DNA from: Candidatus Binatia bacterium
Lineage (GTDB): Bacteria > Desulfobacterota > Binatia > HRBIN30 > BPIQ01
Direction of reading: 5' to 3'
Length of the DNA stretch: 64,000 nucleotides
Assembly (NCBI GenBank): GCA_026004195.1
Contig: BPIQ01000001.1
Location: 525,871 to 589,870 of the forward strand
In this document: positions 17,953 through 26,046 of the stretch, one piece after another
Numbering within the stretch: position 1 is the first letter of the stretch
Layout: every line of letters starts with the position of its first letter
Program-made: the position numbers and the translations under genes
The notes under the pieces: model-generated
Database searches by the model: none
What the model was told of the DNA's origin: nothing
What the model saw: only the letters and a program-made list of their open reading frames with translations

Positions 17953-19006
17953 AGCTCCCGAACCCGAGGAGACTCGCGACAACCTCCGCGGAGGCCGGCG
18001 CCGTCCCGAAGCCGTCCCGGTGGTGTCCGCAAGCTACCACCACGGAGGGAATGCCCGGCAGAGTCGCCACGATCGGCCGCCGGATCGCCGAGCAAGGGCG
18101 AATCCCCGACCAGTGGCGACGCAACGGCACCTCGGCCAGGGCAGGAAAGAGAGCGCTCGCCCGGCCGCGAAGCTCCGTCGCGATGGCGGGCGAGGGCTCG
18201 ATCACGTCGTCGTAGAAGACGACGCTTCCCGCCCAGAGCTCCTCCCCTTGCGGGAAAATGCGGGTCTCCCCGCGGGCCGCCACGGCCGAAAGCTCCGTCA
18301 CCCGCGGAAAAGCCACGAGCTCCCCGCGCGCCGGCCGGACCGGCAGCCGGAAACCCAGCGGGCGGAGAAGATCCGGAGTTCGAAACCCGGCGGCCAGGAC
18401 GGCGCGGCCCACCTCGAGGGGACCCGCGTCCGTGCGGAGCGTCACGTGGGAGCGCGAGGGTTCGACGGCGCGGACGAAATCCGTCGCGAACTCCGCGCCC
18501 ATCCGGAGCACCGCATGACGCAAAGCGAGGAGAAAGACACGCGGATCGACGCGTTGCCCTTCCGGAAACCAGAGAGCCCACCGGAAGCGGGAAGCTACTC
18601 CGGGAGCCAGCCCCTCGAGGTCTTTTCTCTCGAGGACCTCGGCTCGCACCCCCTCCCCGCGGAGCTTCCCGCACCTGCTCTCCGCCTCCTCGAGTTCTCG
18701 TTCCTCGAGAAGCTCGAGTTTTCCCGCCCGCGACCATCCCACCGAACGACCGAGATCGTGCTCGAGCTCCTGCGCGATCTCCTCGAGCTTTCGCTCCCCC
18801 CGCCGCAGCAGCTCGAAACGAACTCCCCGCCGGGCCCGCATCGCGGCGGAGGAGACGAAGCCCGCCGCCGCGACCGAAGCCTCGCCACCGAGTCTGCCGT
18901 GATCGAGGACCAGGAGCCCCCGGGCTCCCCGCCGCAAGAGCTCGTAGGCGGCCGTGAGCCCGACGATCCCCCCTCCCACGACGGCGATCTCCACGCTGCG
19001 GACCAT
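17852..19006 (-). CDS. thiO: ThiO-like glycine oxidase (FAD-dependent, DadA/ThiO family)
   Basis: 384 aa. The N-terminal FAD motif is IAVVGGGIVGLTAAYELL, with VLDHGRLGGEAS. The C-terminal signature region holds RHWSGIRPCSAIRRPIV and GHHRDGFGTAPASAE. ThiO oxidises glycine to the dehydroglycine used for thiazole formation. The neighbouring thiE supports this role over other D-amino-acid oxidases. ATG 19006 puts the FAD motif right at the N-terminus. The last ~34 codons overlap thiE on the opposite strand. It follows the zinc-ribbon microprotein by 13 nt. Confidence 0.87.
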   Translation of the reverse strand: MVRSVEIAVVGGGIVGLTAAYELLRRGARGLLVLDHGRLGGEASVAAAGFVSSAAMRARRGVRFELLRRGERKLEEIAQELEHDLGRSVGWSRAGKLELLEERELEEAESRCGKLRGEGVRAEVLERKDLEGLAPGVASRFRWALWFPEGQRVDPRVFLLALRHAVLRMGAEFATDFVRAVEPSRSHVTLRTDAGPLEVGRAVLAAGFRTPDLLRPLGFRLPVRPARGELVAFPRVTELSAVAARGETRIFPQGEELWAGSVVFYDDVIEPSPAIATELRGRASALFPALAEVPLRRHWSGIRPCSAIRRPIVATLPGIPSVVVACGHHRDGFGTAPASAEVVASLLGFGSSSLPVSTVGWPGPAPRGHGRGLPREPGEAKEPR

Positions 19007-19019
19007 CGCCGCGTCAGGC

Positions 19020-19178
19020 CTAGTGCGTGGCTTTGGGGGGTGTCGTCGTCCCTTCCCCTTCTCCGCTCTCGTCCCGTGCGTCCACTTCGGTATGGAGGTT
19101 TCTCCCGCAGCGGGTGCATCTGCCGTCCGCAGGCAGAGCGGAGTGCACGGCACCACAGTGTCGGCAAACGTACTGCAT
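19020..19178 (-). CDS. Zinc-ribbon microprotein (52 aa)
   Basis: Two C-x2-C knuckles, CRHCG and CTRCG, spaced by 10 residues near the N-terminus (MQYVCRHCGAVHS), then an acidic tail. This resembles rubredoxin/zinc-ribbon domains of the kind often fused to enzymes. It sits just upstream of thiO on the same strand and probably shares its transcript. It could deliver metal or act as a small partner, but no function can be assigned. Confidence 0.65.
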   Translation of the reverse strand: MQYVCRHCGAVHSALPADGRCTRCGRNLHTEVDARDESGEGEGTTTPPKATH

Positions 19179-19264
19179 CTTCCCGATAGTTGCCCGATCG
19201 CTCCTTCCTTGTCCAATTTCCCGGGGCGGCCGCCCGAGAGGCCGGCGCTCGGGTCCTCGAGCGC

Positions 19265-21565
19265 TCAGCTCTGCGAGCGGAGGATGAGGCGGGCTTCGGG
19301 ACCCGTCTGGCCCGCGACGTTCCGCAGGCGTACGACGAGCAGCGTGTCGCCCCGCGGAAATTGAAGCGGCTTCGCGATCGTCGCACAGAACTGCACACGG
19401 CTGAGCGGGTTCACGAAGCGGAATTCCCCGTCGGGGTGCAGCACGCACGCCTCCGAGGCCGGCCGTCCCACGGGCTCGCCCCGCCCGTTCACGAAACGAC
19501 AGGCGAAGTCGTTGATGGCATCCGTGATGGTTTGCGTCGGGGCGAACGACGGCGGCGAGACGGCAGGGACGCCGCCGAAGTTGTCGGGCGGATCGTTGTC
19601 GCAGACGGCCGGACTCCCGTTCCCGAGCGGACGGTCGGCCACGATCTGCAGGTCGGGACGGGTGAGAGGATCTCCCGGAACGTGTCGAAACGTGCTGTTC
19701 CCCACGGGAACTCCGTCCGGTCCGGGCCGCCCCTCGACCACGACGATGAAACCGAAGCCCAGGATCCGCTCGTAGATCGGCGTCCCGTCCGCAGCGAATC
19801 CGACGGGTTCTACCTTCACGCCCTGTGCGTCCAGGATCCCGAAAAAGCTCACCCGGGGGCCCGGCGGCTCGGTCGGCGTGGCGGTGGGCGTGATCGTAGG
19901 CGTGCGGGTGATCGTGGGCGTGCGGCTCGGCGTCCGGGTCCAGGTGGGCGTGGCCGTCCGGCTCGGGGTTCTCGTCGCCGTGGGCGTCCGCGTCACGCTC
20001 GGAGTCGAGGTGACGGTGGCGGTCCGCGAGGGCGTGCGGGTGGCGGTCGGCGTCCGTGTCGGGGTGGGTGTGGGTGTGCGGGAAGGCGTACGCGTGGTGG
20101 TGGGCGTGCGCGTGAAGGAAGGAGTGGCGGAAGGCGTGCGCGTCGGGCTCGGCGTCGGAGTGCGCGTACGGGAAGGCGTCGGCGTGGGAGTGCGTGTCGG
20201 GAGAGGCGAGCCGGTGAAGGTGCGGGTCGGCGTAGAGGACGGAGTCGCGGTGCGTGTGGGGGATGACGTCGGGGTCCGCGTCGGAGGGAGCGTGCCCGTA
20301 GGCGTGAAGCTCGGTGGCGGGGAAGGAGTGAAGGTCGGGATTCGGGTGGGCGTGGAGGTCGGCCCGAACGGCGTCCGCGTGGGGGTCGAGGAGGGTCCCG
20401 GGCTTCCGGTTACCGAGGGTGTTCGGGTCGGCGTCCTCGAGCTCGTCGGTGTCCGGGTAGCGTCCGGGCCCGTGCCGGTGGGGGACGGAGTTACTGTAAC
20501 CCTGGCCGTACTCGTGCGGGTCGCCGTGCGGGTCCGTGTCGGAGTGGCGGTCCGGACCACCGTGGTCCCCTCCGAGGGGGACGGGGTGAACGTGGGAGAG
20601 CGCGTGGGGAATCGGGGCGAAGTCCCGGTAGGAGTGGGGCTCGCCAGCGGGCTCGGCGTGAACGTGGGTACCCGGGAGGGAGTCGGGGTGGCGGGCTTCG
20701 TCGGCGTTCGCGTGGGGGTCGACGAGGGAACCGGAGTCTCGGTCGGCGTCGGCGTTTCCGTTGCCGTCGGAAGCAGCGGCAAACCGGCGCGGACGAGGAT
20801 TTGCCGGACTTCACCCTCCTCCCCGTCCTCGTCCACGAGCCGCACCGTGAGGAGGACCTCCGCCCTGGGGAAGGCAAAGAGCGAGTCCACGAGTGCGCAG
20901 AACTGCACCCGTGCATCCGGCACGACGAAGCCGTTTCGACCGAACGGATCGAGCGTGCAGGCTACCGCCGGGTTGGTCGCCACCCGAAACCGACAGCCGA
21001 AGTCGTTCAGCGCCCGGTCGATCTCGGGACCGCCCCCGAAGCGCGGGGGATCGACGGCCGGTATGCCCCCCACGCAAGGCTGCGGGTCACCGTCACCCAG
21101 AGGATGGCTGCTCACGATACGGAGGTCGGGACGGCCTCCGGAGACGAACACATCCTGGCCGACGGGCCGCCCTCCCGGGCCCGGTACGGCTTCCACGACC
21201 AGCTTGAAGCCGATTCCGCTCGGCCGCTGGTAGACCGGAATCCCGGCGGCCGTCGTGGCGAACGGCGCGAGAACCGTCCCGTCCGCCGCGGCCAGGCCGA
21301 AAAAAACGATGCGCGGCCCGGGCTCGGGCGGAGGAAACAGCGCCCCGAGAAGCGCCACGAGATCCGCGGCGCCGACGCGACCGTCCCGGTTCGCGTCGGC
21401 CGAATCGCACTCGGCGCCCCGGAAAACCGCCGAAATCAGGGAAGGTAAGTCGTCCGGGGCGAGCCTGGAGTCGCAGATGGCTTCGTCGTGCGCCGCCTCT
21501 GCCGGCCCGGTTGCCAGGAGGAAGAGGAGGCCGACCCCCAGCGCCACGTCTCGCCAAGCTCGCAT
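19265..21565 (-). CDS. Secreted dockerin-like protein with duplicated domain and Thr/Pro linker
   Basis: 766 aa. A signal peptide ([20 protein letters not shown], cleavage near AEA) precedes a dockerin-like calcium-binding module (about 30-78, [17 protein letters not shown]). A first beta-rich domain (about 85-275) and a second (about 600-766) are clear homologues: GPRIVFFGL versus [21 protein letters not shown] versus [21 protein letters not shown] versus AINDFACRF, and DARVQFCA versus LSRVQFCA. They are separated by ~300 residues of TPT/RTP repeats. The long linker suggests a stalked surface or extracellular protein, probably glycosylated. No cohesin was found. The domain itself is unrecognised. 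Confidence 0.82.
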   Translation of the reverse strand: MRAWRDVALGVGLLFLLATGPAEAAHDEAICDSRLAPDDLPSLISAVFRGAECDSADANRDGRVGAADLVALLGALFPPPEPGPRIVFFGLAAADGTVLAPFATTAAGIPVYQRPSGIGFKLVVEAVPGPGGRPVGQDVFVSGGRPDLRIVSSHPLGDGDPQPCVGGIPAVDPPRFGGGPEIDRALNDFGCRFRVATNPAVACTLDPFGRNGFVVPDARVQFCALVDSLFAFPRAEVLLTVRLVDEDGEEGEVRQILVRAGLPLLPTATETPTPTETPVPSSTPTRTPTKPATPTPSRVPTFTPSPLASPTPTGTSPRFPTRSPTFTPSPSEGTTVVRTATPTRTRTATRTSTARVTVTPSPTGTGPDATRTPTSSRTPTRTPSVTGSPGPSSTPTRTPFGPTSTPTRIPTFTPSPPPSFTPTGTLPPTRTPTSSPTRTATPSSTPTRTFTGSPLPTRTPTPTPSRTRTPTPSPTRTPSATPSFTRTPTTTRTPSRTPTPTPTRTPTATRTPSRTATVTSTPSVTRTPTATRTPSRTATPTWTRTPSRTPTITRTPTITPTATPTEPPGPRVSFFGILDAQGVKVEPVGFAADGTPIYERILGFGFIVVVEGRPGPDGVPVGNSTFRHVPGDPLTRPDLQIVADRPLGNGSPAVCDNDPPDNFGGVPAVSPPSFAPTQTITDAINDFACRFVNGRGEPVGRPASEACVLHPDGEFRFVNPLSRVQFCATIAKPLQFPRGDTLLVVRLRNVAGQTGPEARLILRSQS
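19865..20770 (-). repeat. Low-complexity Thr/Pro-rich coding repeat
   Basis: About 300 codons of imperfect TPT, RTP and TPS units inside the secreted protein gene. The opposite strand reads as a valine/glycine-rich open frame, which is an artefact of this composition. Such arrays can change length by recombination or slippage. Confidence 0.85.
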
Positions 21566-21604
21566 TCCCCTGGTCCTTCCGCCGGCCCCCGAAACGAGCG
21601 CGGG

Positions 21605-21633
21605 ATTTTGCCGATTGCGCGCCGGCCCGTCAA
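21605..21633 (-). promoter_or_regulatory. Promoter of the Thr/Pro-linker protein gene
   Basis: Minus strand: TTGACG (21628-21633), 17-nt spacer, CAAAAT (21605-21610). The predicted start near 21598 precedes the ATG at 21565, with AAGGA in the leader. Confidence 0.5.
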
Positions 21634-21697
21634 CGAGCCGGACGGCCGGTTTCCCTTGTCCTGGCTTTCAATGGGAAAAACTTCGGCGCCGTCCACC

Positions 21698-21726
21698 TTG
21701 CGCCCGGCCCATCTCTGACATACAAA
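21698..21726 (+). promoter_or_regulatory. Promoter of the phasin-like gene
   Basis: TTGCGC (21698-21703), 17-nt spacer, TACAAA (21721-21726), about 50 nt before the ATG at 21776. Confidence 0.35.
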
Positions 21727-21775
21727 CCATGTCGTCGTGGCGCGGAACGACGCCACTCGAGGAGGGACGAAAACC

Positions 21776-22174
21776 ATGGCGGTGAAAAAGAAAAAGGCGA
21801 CCCCGAAACGCTCGGCGGGAGCCGCTTCGGCTCCGAGCGCGGTCCTCAGGAGGTTCGAGCGTCTCCGCAAAGAAGCCGAAAGAGTCCTGAAGAAGGGCCA
21901 ACAGCAAGCGACGCGCGTTCGAGACGACCTCGAAAAGCGCGCCCAGCGGGTCACCAAAGAGCTCGAAACGCGAGCGGAGCGTTACCTTTCCACGCTCGAG
22001 AAGACCGTCGAGAAAACGGTGCTCCGGAGACTGGACATTCCGTCCCGCAAAGAGATCCAGTCACTGGCTCGACGGATTGCCGAGCTGGAAAAGAAAGTCG
22101 CTTCCCTCGGCACGAAAGCGACCACGTCCCCCTCGCCCGCCCCTGGCGAGCCCGCCAGTACCTCCACAGCCTGA
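21776..22174 (+). CDS. Phasin/PhaF-like granule-associated coiled-coil protein
   Basis: 132 aa. The ATG is chosen over an upstream GTG at 21737 because GGAGGG lies nine bases before it. The N-terminus is Lys-rich (MAVKKKKATPKRSA), followed by a long heptad-like helix with many Arg/Lys/Glu residues and a C-terminal Ser/Pro/Thr tail. PIPSRKEIQ-type wording (DIPSRKEIQSLARRIAELEKKV) matches poly(hydroxyalkanoate) granule-associated proteins of the PhaF/PhaI group. Such proteins coat storage granules and can bind DNA through the basic end. No pha synthase is in the window. Confidence 0.7.
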   Translation: MAVKKKKATPKRSAGAASAPSAVLRRFERLRKEAERVLKKGQQQATRVRDDLEKRAQRVTKELETRAERYLSTLEKTVEKTVLRRLDIPSRKEIQSLARRIAELEKKVASLGTKATTSPSPAPGEPASTSTA

Positions 22175-22185
22175 AGGCGGGCGGG

Positions 22186-22653
22186 CTATTGGGTCAACGC
22201 CGCCACCGCCGGAGCGAGCCAGGCCGGGCGGCGTCGGCTCGTGGGAACGGGGGAGAGGTCCGGAACGGAGGGGAGCAACTCGACGACCACCCGCCCTACT
22301 CCGGGCTCGAGGATGCCCAGGCGGCGAGCGGCTTCACGGGAGAGGTCGATTCCCCTTCCTTCGACGAAGGGGCCCCGGTCGTCGATCTTCAGGATCAGGC
22401 TTCGCCCGTTCCGTAGGTTCGTGACCCGCACATCGCTTCCCAGGGGATAGGTCCGATGCGCCGCGGTGAGCCTTGCCGGATCGAAAGGCCGGCCACTCGC
22501 GGTCGTTTTCCCTTCGAAGCGCGGGCCGTACCACGAAGCGAGCGTCACGGTTGCCGCCACGTTTTCCACCCAGCGGGCCTCGGCTGCCGACACGACCGCT
22601 CCGCAGAGCAGCGCTGTCGCGACGGAAGCGAACCTTCTTCGTGCTTCGGCCAT
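22186..22653 (-). CDS. rlpA: RlpA-like septal ring lytic transglycosylase domain protein
   Basis: 155 aa. A signal peptide with an Arg-rich N-terminus (MAEARRRFASVATALLCGAV) and cleavage near AEA leads to a double-psi beta-barrel: LASWYGPRFEGKTTASG, YPLGSDVRVTNLRNGRS and KIDDRGPFVEGRGIDLS. RlpA cleaves denuded peptidoglycan strands at the septum. The usual C-terminal SPOR domain is missing; another protein in the window (1314-3284) carries LysM and SPOR modules. AAGGA lies six bases before the ATG. A sigma-54-like element precedes the gene. Confidence 0.9.
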   Translation of the reverse strand: MAEARRRFASVATALLCGAVVSAAEARWVENVAATVTLASWYGPRFEGKTTASGRPFDPARLTAAHRTYPLGSDVRVTNLRNGRSLILKIDDRGPFVEGRGIDLSREAARRLGILEPGVGRVVVELLPSVPDLSPVPTSRRRPAWLAPAVAALTQ

Positions 22654-22686
22654 TCGATTCCTTCGAAGCGCGCCGGTGGAGCTCCC

Positions 22687-22702
22687 AACACGTCCCGTGC
22701 CA
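22687..22702 (-). promoter_or_regulatory. Sigma-54-like element upstream of rlpA
   Basis: Minus strand TGGCACGggacGTGTT: a perfect -24 block, but the -12 dinucleotide is GT instead of GC. The implied start near 22676 gives a 23-nt leader that includes the rlpA ribosome-binding site. Confidence 0.4.
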
Positions 22703-22891
22703 AGCCATCCGCCACAGAAAACCCTGCGGCACGGGGAGCACGCTCGGCGATGAACTTCTTTTCTTGCCCACCCCGCGTACAGACCGCGCACGCTCGACGC
22801 AAGAGGTCCGTCACGGCACCTGCGGCAAAAATGTAACAGATACCTCCGTCCTTTCGGGTCTCCCTGGGGAAGTCCGTCGAGCTACGGCGGT

Positions 22892-22907
22892 TGGCACATG
22901 CCGTGCT
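22892..22907 (+). promoter_or_regulatory. Sigma-54 (-24/-12) promoter of the XRE gene
   Basis: TGGCACAtgccGTGCT preceded by T, with GG and GC exactly 12 nt apart. The implied start near 22918 lies upstream of GGGAGG (22932-22937) and the ATG at 22946. It overlaps a spurious upstream in-frame ATG at 22898, which argues for the shorter protein. Confidence 0.65.
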
Positions 22908-22945
22908 TTGCTCGAGTCGCAAACTTCCTCTGGGAGGAACGAGTG

Positions 22946-23182
22946 ATGGAAGAAGGAAACCACCGCGCGAAAGGCCGAGCCATCACGGAGCTCCGGCGAA
23001 AGCTCAACATGACGCAGGAGGAGTTCGCCCACGCTATCGGGGTGACCGTGTCGACCGTGAATCGGTGGGAAAACGGACACATCGCGCCCAGTCGGCTCGC
23101 GCGGAAAGCCATGGAGAATCTCGCGGCCAGGGCCAATCTCTCGCTCGATCTCGACGGGGCGGCACGCGAAAAAGCGGCCTGA
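22946..23182 (+). CDS. Small XRE-family helix-turn-helix regulator
   Basis: 78 aa. The start is fixed by GGGAGG eight bases upstream and by the promoter position. Residues ~12-60 are a Cro/C1-type helix-turn-helix (LNMTQEEFAHAIGVTVSTVNRWENG) of the plasmid-antitoxin/MqsA-like class, followed by a short charged tail. No toxin gene is adjacent, so this is more likely a stand-alone regulator. Control from a sigma-54 promoter is unusual for such a small regulator. Targets are unknown; rlpA, divergently transcribed with its own sigma-54-like site, is a candidate. Confidence 0.82.
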   Translation: MEEGNHRAKGRAITELRRKLNMTQEEFAHAIGVTVSTVNRWENGHIAPSRLARKAMENLAARANLSLDLDGAAREKAA

Positions 23183-23197
23183 CGGGCTTTCCCTCGA

Positions 23198-23226
23198 TTG
23201 ACTTGCCCCCGTGCCCGACGTAACGT
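23198..23226 (+). promoter_or_regulatory. Promoter of tpx
   Basis: TTGACT (23198-23203), 17-nt spacer, TAACGT (23221-23226); followed by GAAGGAGGAG before the ATG at 23257. Confidence 0.55.
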
Positions 23227-23256
23227 TCGCCGGTCCCGAACGAAGGAGGAGTTCTC

Positions 23257-23775
23257 ATGACCGAGCGACCTGGGGCAGTCACGATGCGGGGCAACCCGGT
23301 CACCCTGGTGGGTCCGGAGCTCAAACCCGGAGACCCGGCCCCGAGGTTCCGAGCCGTGGGCCGCGATCTTTCTCCTTTCGACAGCGAAACTCTCCGGGGG
23401 AAGGTCCGGATCGTGAGCTCCGTCCCCTCCGTCGACACTCCCGTCTGCGACGCGCAAACCAAGCGCTTCAACGAAGAGGCAGCCAAGCTCGAAGGCGCGG
23501 AAATTCTCACGATCAGCATGGACCTTCCGTTCGCGCTGAATCGCTGGTGCGCCGCGGCAGGGGTCGACAGGCTCCGGATGTTGTCCGATCACAGGGAGGC
23601 GTCTTTCGGGCAGGCCTGGGGCACGCTGATCAAGGACCTCCGGCTCCTCGCGCGCGCCGTCTTCGTGGTCGACAAGAACGACAGGATCGTCCACGCCGAA
23701 TACGTGAAGGAAATCGCCAACCACCCCGACTACGAGGCGGCTCTCGAAGCCGCGCGTCGAGCCCTCTCTTCGTGA
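23257..23775 (+). CDS. tpx: Thiol peroxidase Tpx (atypical 2-Cys peroxiredoxin)
   Basis: 172 aa. Peroxidatic Cys64 lies in SVDTPVCDAQTKRFN and resolving Cys98 in ALNRWCAAAGV, the Tpx pattern. The N-terminal VTMRGNPVTLVG and LKPGDPAPRF match the family. It reduces alkyl hydroperoxides with thioredoxin. It has a strong ribosome-binding site and its own promoter; the next gene starts 31 nt downstream, so co-transcription is possible. Confidence 0.96.
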   Translation: MTERPGAVTMRGNPVTLVGPELKPGDPAPRFRAVGRDLSPFDSETLRGKVRIVSSVPSVDTPVCDAQTKRFNEEAAKLEGAEILTISMDLPFALNRWCAAAGVDRLRMLSDHREASFGQAWGTLIKDLRLLARAVFVVDKNDRIVHAEYVKEIANHPDYEAALEAARRALSS

Positions 23776-23806
23776 GTTTCCCGGGCGCGGCGCCGCGCCG
23801 GCGAAG

Positions 23807-24304
23807 ATGGAGAGGCGAGAGTCCTTCAAGGTGGTCGTCGCGAAGGACTACCTGAAGTTCTCCGCGGCGCACTTCATCGCGTACCCCGGCTTTCGGGAAC
23901 CCCTGCACGGCCACAACTACCGGGTCTCCGTCGAAGTCGCCGGCGAGCTCGGGCCGCAGGGCTACGTGGTAGACTTCGGGATCGTGAAAAAGCTGGCCCG
24001 AGCGGTATGCGCCGAGCTCGACGAAAAAGTCCTCGTCCCCGCCCGCAGCGATTGTCTGGCAGTGCGCGAGGAGGGAGATTGCATTTCCCTCCGGTCCGAA
24101 AGCGGCGAGTTCCGTTTTCCGCGGCGGGACTGCGTTCTTCTCCCGATCGTCCACAGCTCGGCCGAAGAGCTCGCCCGCTACCTCGCGGGAGAGCTTCTCG
24201 CGGCGCTCGGCCGCGAGGGCGTCACGAAGGTGGCCTCCATCGAAGTGGGAGTGGAAGAAACGCCGGGGCAAACCGCCTACTTCCGGCTGGACAGCTCTTC
24301 TTGA
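23807..24304 (+). CDS. 6-pyruvoyl-tetrahydropterin synthase paralogue (PTPS-III type)
   Basis: 165 aa T-fold protein. Zinc ligands are His22 (FSAAHF) and His34/His36 in LHGHNY, with family segments VVDFGIVKKL and EVGVEETPGQ. The catalytic Cys of QueD and canonical PTPS is absent; Glu31 lies in E-P-L-H-G-H, the ExxHGH motif described for PTPS-III. PTPS-III replaces FolB, converting dihydroneopterin to 6-hydroxymethyl-dihydropterin in folate synthesis. A folate role is therefore more likely than queuosine synthesis. It is followed after one base by the CX3CH lipoprotein. Confidence 0.82.
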   Translation: MERRESFKVVVAKDYLKFSAAHFIAYPGFREPLHGHNYRVSVEVAGELGPQGYVVDFGIVKKLARAVCAELDEKVLVPARSDCLAVREEGDCISLRSESGEFRFPRRDCVLLPIVHSSAEELARYLAGELLAALGREGVTKVASIEVGVEETPGQTAYFRLDSSS

Positions 24305-24305
24305 C

Positions 24306-24578
24306 GTGCAAGTTCGGGGTCTTCTTCCGGCGGCGTGCGCGGCACTCCTCGCGGCCTGTACGCGGATTCCCGAGCCCGACTCGCCGGGGGGCCAGGTTTA
24401 CGCGCGCCGCTGCGGGACCACCTGCCACGGGCCCTACCGTCCGGAGAGCCTCAAGTTCGAGATGTGGAAGTTCCTGGTCGAGCGAATGGAAGCGGAGATG
24501 GCACGCCGCGGTTTGCCTCCCCTCGAGGAAGAAGAACGTCGCCTCCTGATGGACTACCTCCGCAAGCACTCCGGGTAA
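24306..24578 (+). CDS. Small lipoprotein with CX3CH haem-like motif
   Basis: 90 aa, GTG start one base after the preceding stop. The short signal sequence ends in a lipobox (LLAAC18). The mature part has QVYARRCGTTCHGPY: Cys36 and Cys40 with His41. This is one residue longer than the CXXCH of ordinary c-type haem sites, in the right sequence context for a cytochrome c (YxxRCxxCHG). Met53, Met61 and Met65 follow as possible axial ligands. It could be a small membrane-tethered c-type cytochrome with unusual attachment or a metal-binding lipoprotein. Confidence 0.7.
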   Translation: MQVRGLLPAACAALLAACTRIPEPDSPGGQVYARRCGTTCHGPYRPESLKFEMWKFLVERMEAEMARRGLPPLEEEERRLLMDYLRKHSG

Positions 24579-24582
24579 GGGC

Positions 24583-26046
24583 GTGAAGGTCCGGCTTTCG
24601 AACGAACCCGCCGAACGCGTCGTCGCGGATCTGCTCCTCCTCGTCGTCCGGAGCCGGGAAGAGGAGGCGGTGCGACGCCTCGACCGGTTGGCCGAAGGTC
24701 GGGTCGGGCGCCTCCTCGATGTGGCCGGCGCCTCCGAAACGACCAGGCCTTTGCTTTCTCCGACCGACGGAAGGAAGCTGCGCTGCCGAATGCTCGGGGT
24801 CCTTTTGCTGCCCCCGGACACTCCTGCCGACTGGCGCCTGGTCGCCGACTCGGCACTTTCCGTCGCACGCGACCTGCGGGCCCGGCGGCTGGCGGTCCAC
24901 CTGCCCGCCGCCGATGCCGTGCCGCCCGTCGCCGAGACGCTGCTCCTTGGAAGCTATGCGTTCGACGTCTTCCGGAGCGAGCCGCCGAGCTACCGGGCGC
25001 CGGAGCAGGTTCTGCTTCTCGGCAAAGACCTGGCCGGAGAACGCAAGAACCTCGAGCGCGCCGAACTTTTCGCGCGCGCCACCTGCTTCGCACGCGATCT
25101 CGTCAACCTACCGGCGGCGGTGGCCACGCCCGCCTACCTCGCGCGAGTAGCCCGCAAGCTCGCACGAGAAGGAGGACTCCGCTGCCGGGTTTACGACCGT
25201 TCCCGCCTCCGGCGGCTCGGCATGGGGGGCATCCTCGGCGTGGGACAGGGGAGCGCCCACTCCCCCTGCCTCGTCGAACTCGTCTACCTCCCACGCCGTC
25301 CGCGGCTCCGGGTAGCGCTGGTGGGCAAAGGGATCACGTTCGACAGCGGCGGGCTCGTCCTGAAAAACGCCCAGTCCATCCAGACGCAAAAGCGCGACAT
25401 GGCCGGCGGGGCTTCGGTGCTCGGAGTGTTCTCGGCGCTACCGAAGCTCGGCCTTCCCGTCGAGGTCCGGGGTTACGTGCCTCTCGCCGAGAACATGCCG
25501 GATGCGCGGGCGATCAAACCGGGCGACGTCGTCCGCATCCACGGAGGCACGACCGTCGAGGTCCTCAACACGGACGCCGAAGGTCGGCTCGTGCTGGCCG
25601 ACGCGCTCTCCTTCGCGCAGCGAACGCGGCCCCACGTCGTCGTCGACTGCGCCACGCTCACGGCCGCCGTGCGCGTGGCCCTCGGAAATCGCTACGCGGC
25701 AGTCCTGGGCAACGATCGGGGCCTCGTCGAGCTCTTGCGGGAAGCGGGCGAGTCCGTCGGCGAGAAACTCTGGGAGCTCCCGCTCGTCGACGAATACCGC
25801 AAGGACCTCGAAAGCTCCGTGGCCGACTTGAAGAACGTGGGCGAAAACCGCGCGGGCACGATCGTGGCGGGGCTTTTCCTCGAGCGGTTCGTCCGAAAGG
25901 GGCTTCCCTGGGCCCACATCGACTTTTCGAGTACGGCCTTCACGGAGAGCCCCTTTCCCGGTCACCCGGCGGGTGCCTCGGGCTTCGGGGTGCGCACGCT
26001 TTTGCGCTTTCTCGAGCTCGCGCCCGAAAAGCTCGGACGCGGCTGA
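24583..26046 (+). CDS. pepA: Leucyl aminopeptidase (M17 family)
   Basis: 487 aa, GTG start four bases after the lipoprotein stop. The catalytic domain has the metal/active-site segments VGKGITFDSGGLVLK, KRDMAGGASVLG and the diagnostic NTDAEGRLVLADAL. The N-terminal domain is divergent. M17 enzymes are hexameric cytosolic two-metal aminopeptidases that release N-terminal residues. Its TGA abuts the convergent gene's stop (TGATCA palindrome), leaving no terminator space. Confidence 0.95.
   Translation: MKVRLSNEPAERVVADLLLLVVRSREEEAVRRLDRLAEGRVGRLLDVAGASETTRPLLSPTDGRKLRCRMLGVLLLPPDTPADWRLVADSALSVARDLRARRLAVHLPAADAVPPVAETLLLGSYAFDVFRSEPPSYRAPEQVLLLGKDLAGERKNLERAELFARATCFARDLVNLPAAVATPAYLARVARKLAREGGLRCRVYDRSRLRRLGMGGILGVGQGSAHSPCLVELVYLPRRPRLRVALVGKGITFDSGGLVLKNAQSIQTQKRDMAGGASVLGVFSALPKLGLPVEVRGYVPLAENMPDARAIKPGDVVRIHGGTTVEVLNTDAEGRLVLADALSFAQRTRPHVVVDCATLTAAVRVALGNRYAAVLGNDRGLVELLREAGESVGEKLWELPLVDEYRKDLESSVADLKNVGENRAGTIVAGLFLERFVRKGLPWAHIDFSSTAFTESPFPGHPAGASGFGVRTLLRFLELAPEKLGRG

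Noticed and set aside
19878-21233. Valine/glycine-rich open frame on the plus strand
   Set aside because: It is the exact antisense of the Thr/Pro linker gene; the composition (GTG GGC GTC repeats) is a by-product of ACC/CCG/ACG codons. The minus frame has signal peptide, EF-hand and duplicated domains.
22946-23182. Toxin-antitoxin pair based on the XRE protein
   Set aside because: No small toxin-like gene lies on either side; neighbours are rlpA and tpx.
24306-24578. Canonical cytochrome c assignment
   Set aside because: The motif is C-x3-C-H, not C-x2-C-H, so a standard haem c call is not justified; kept as an open finding.
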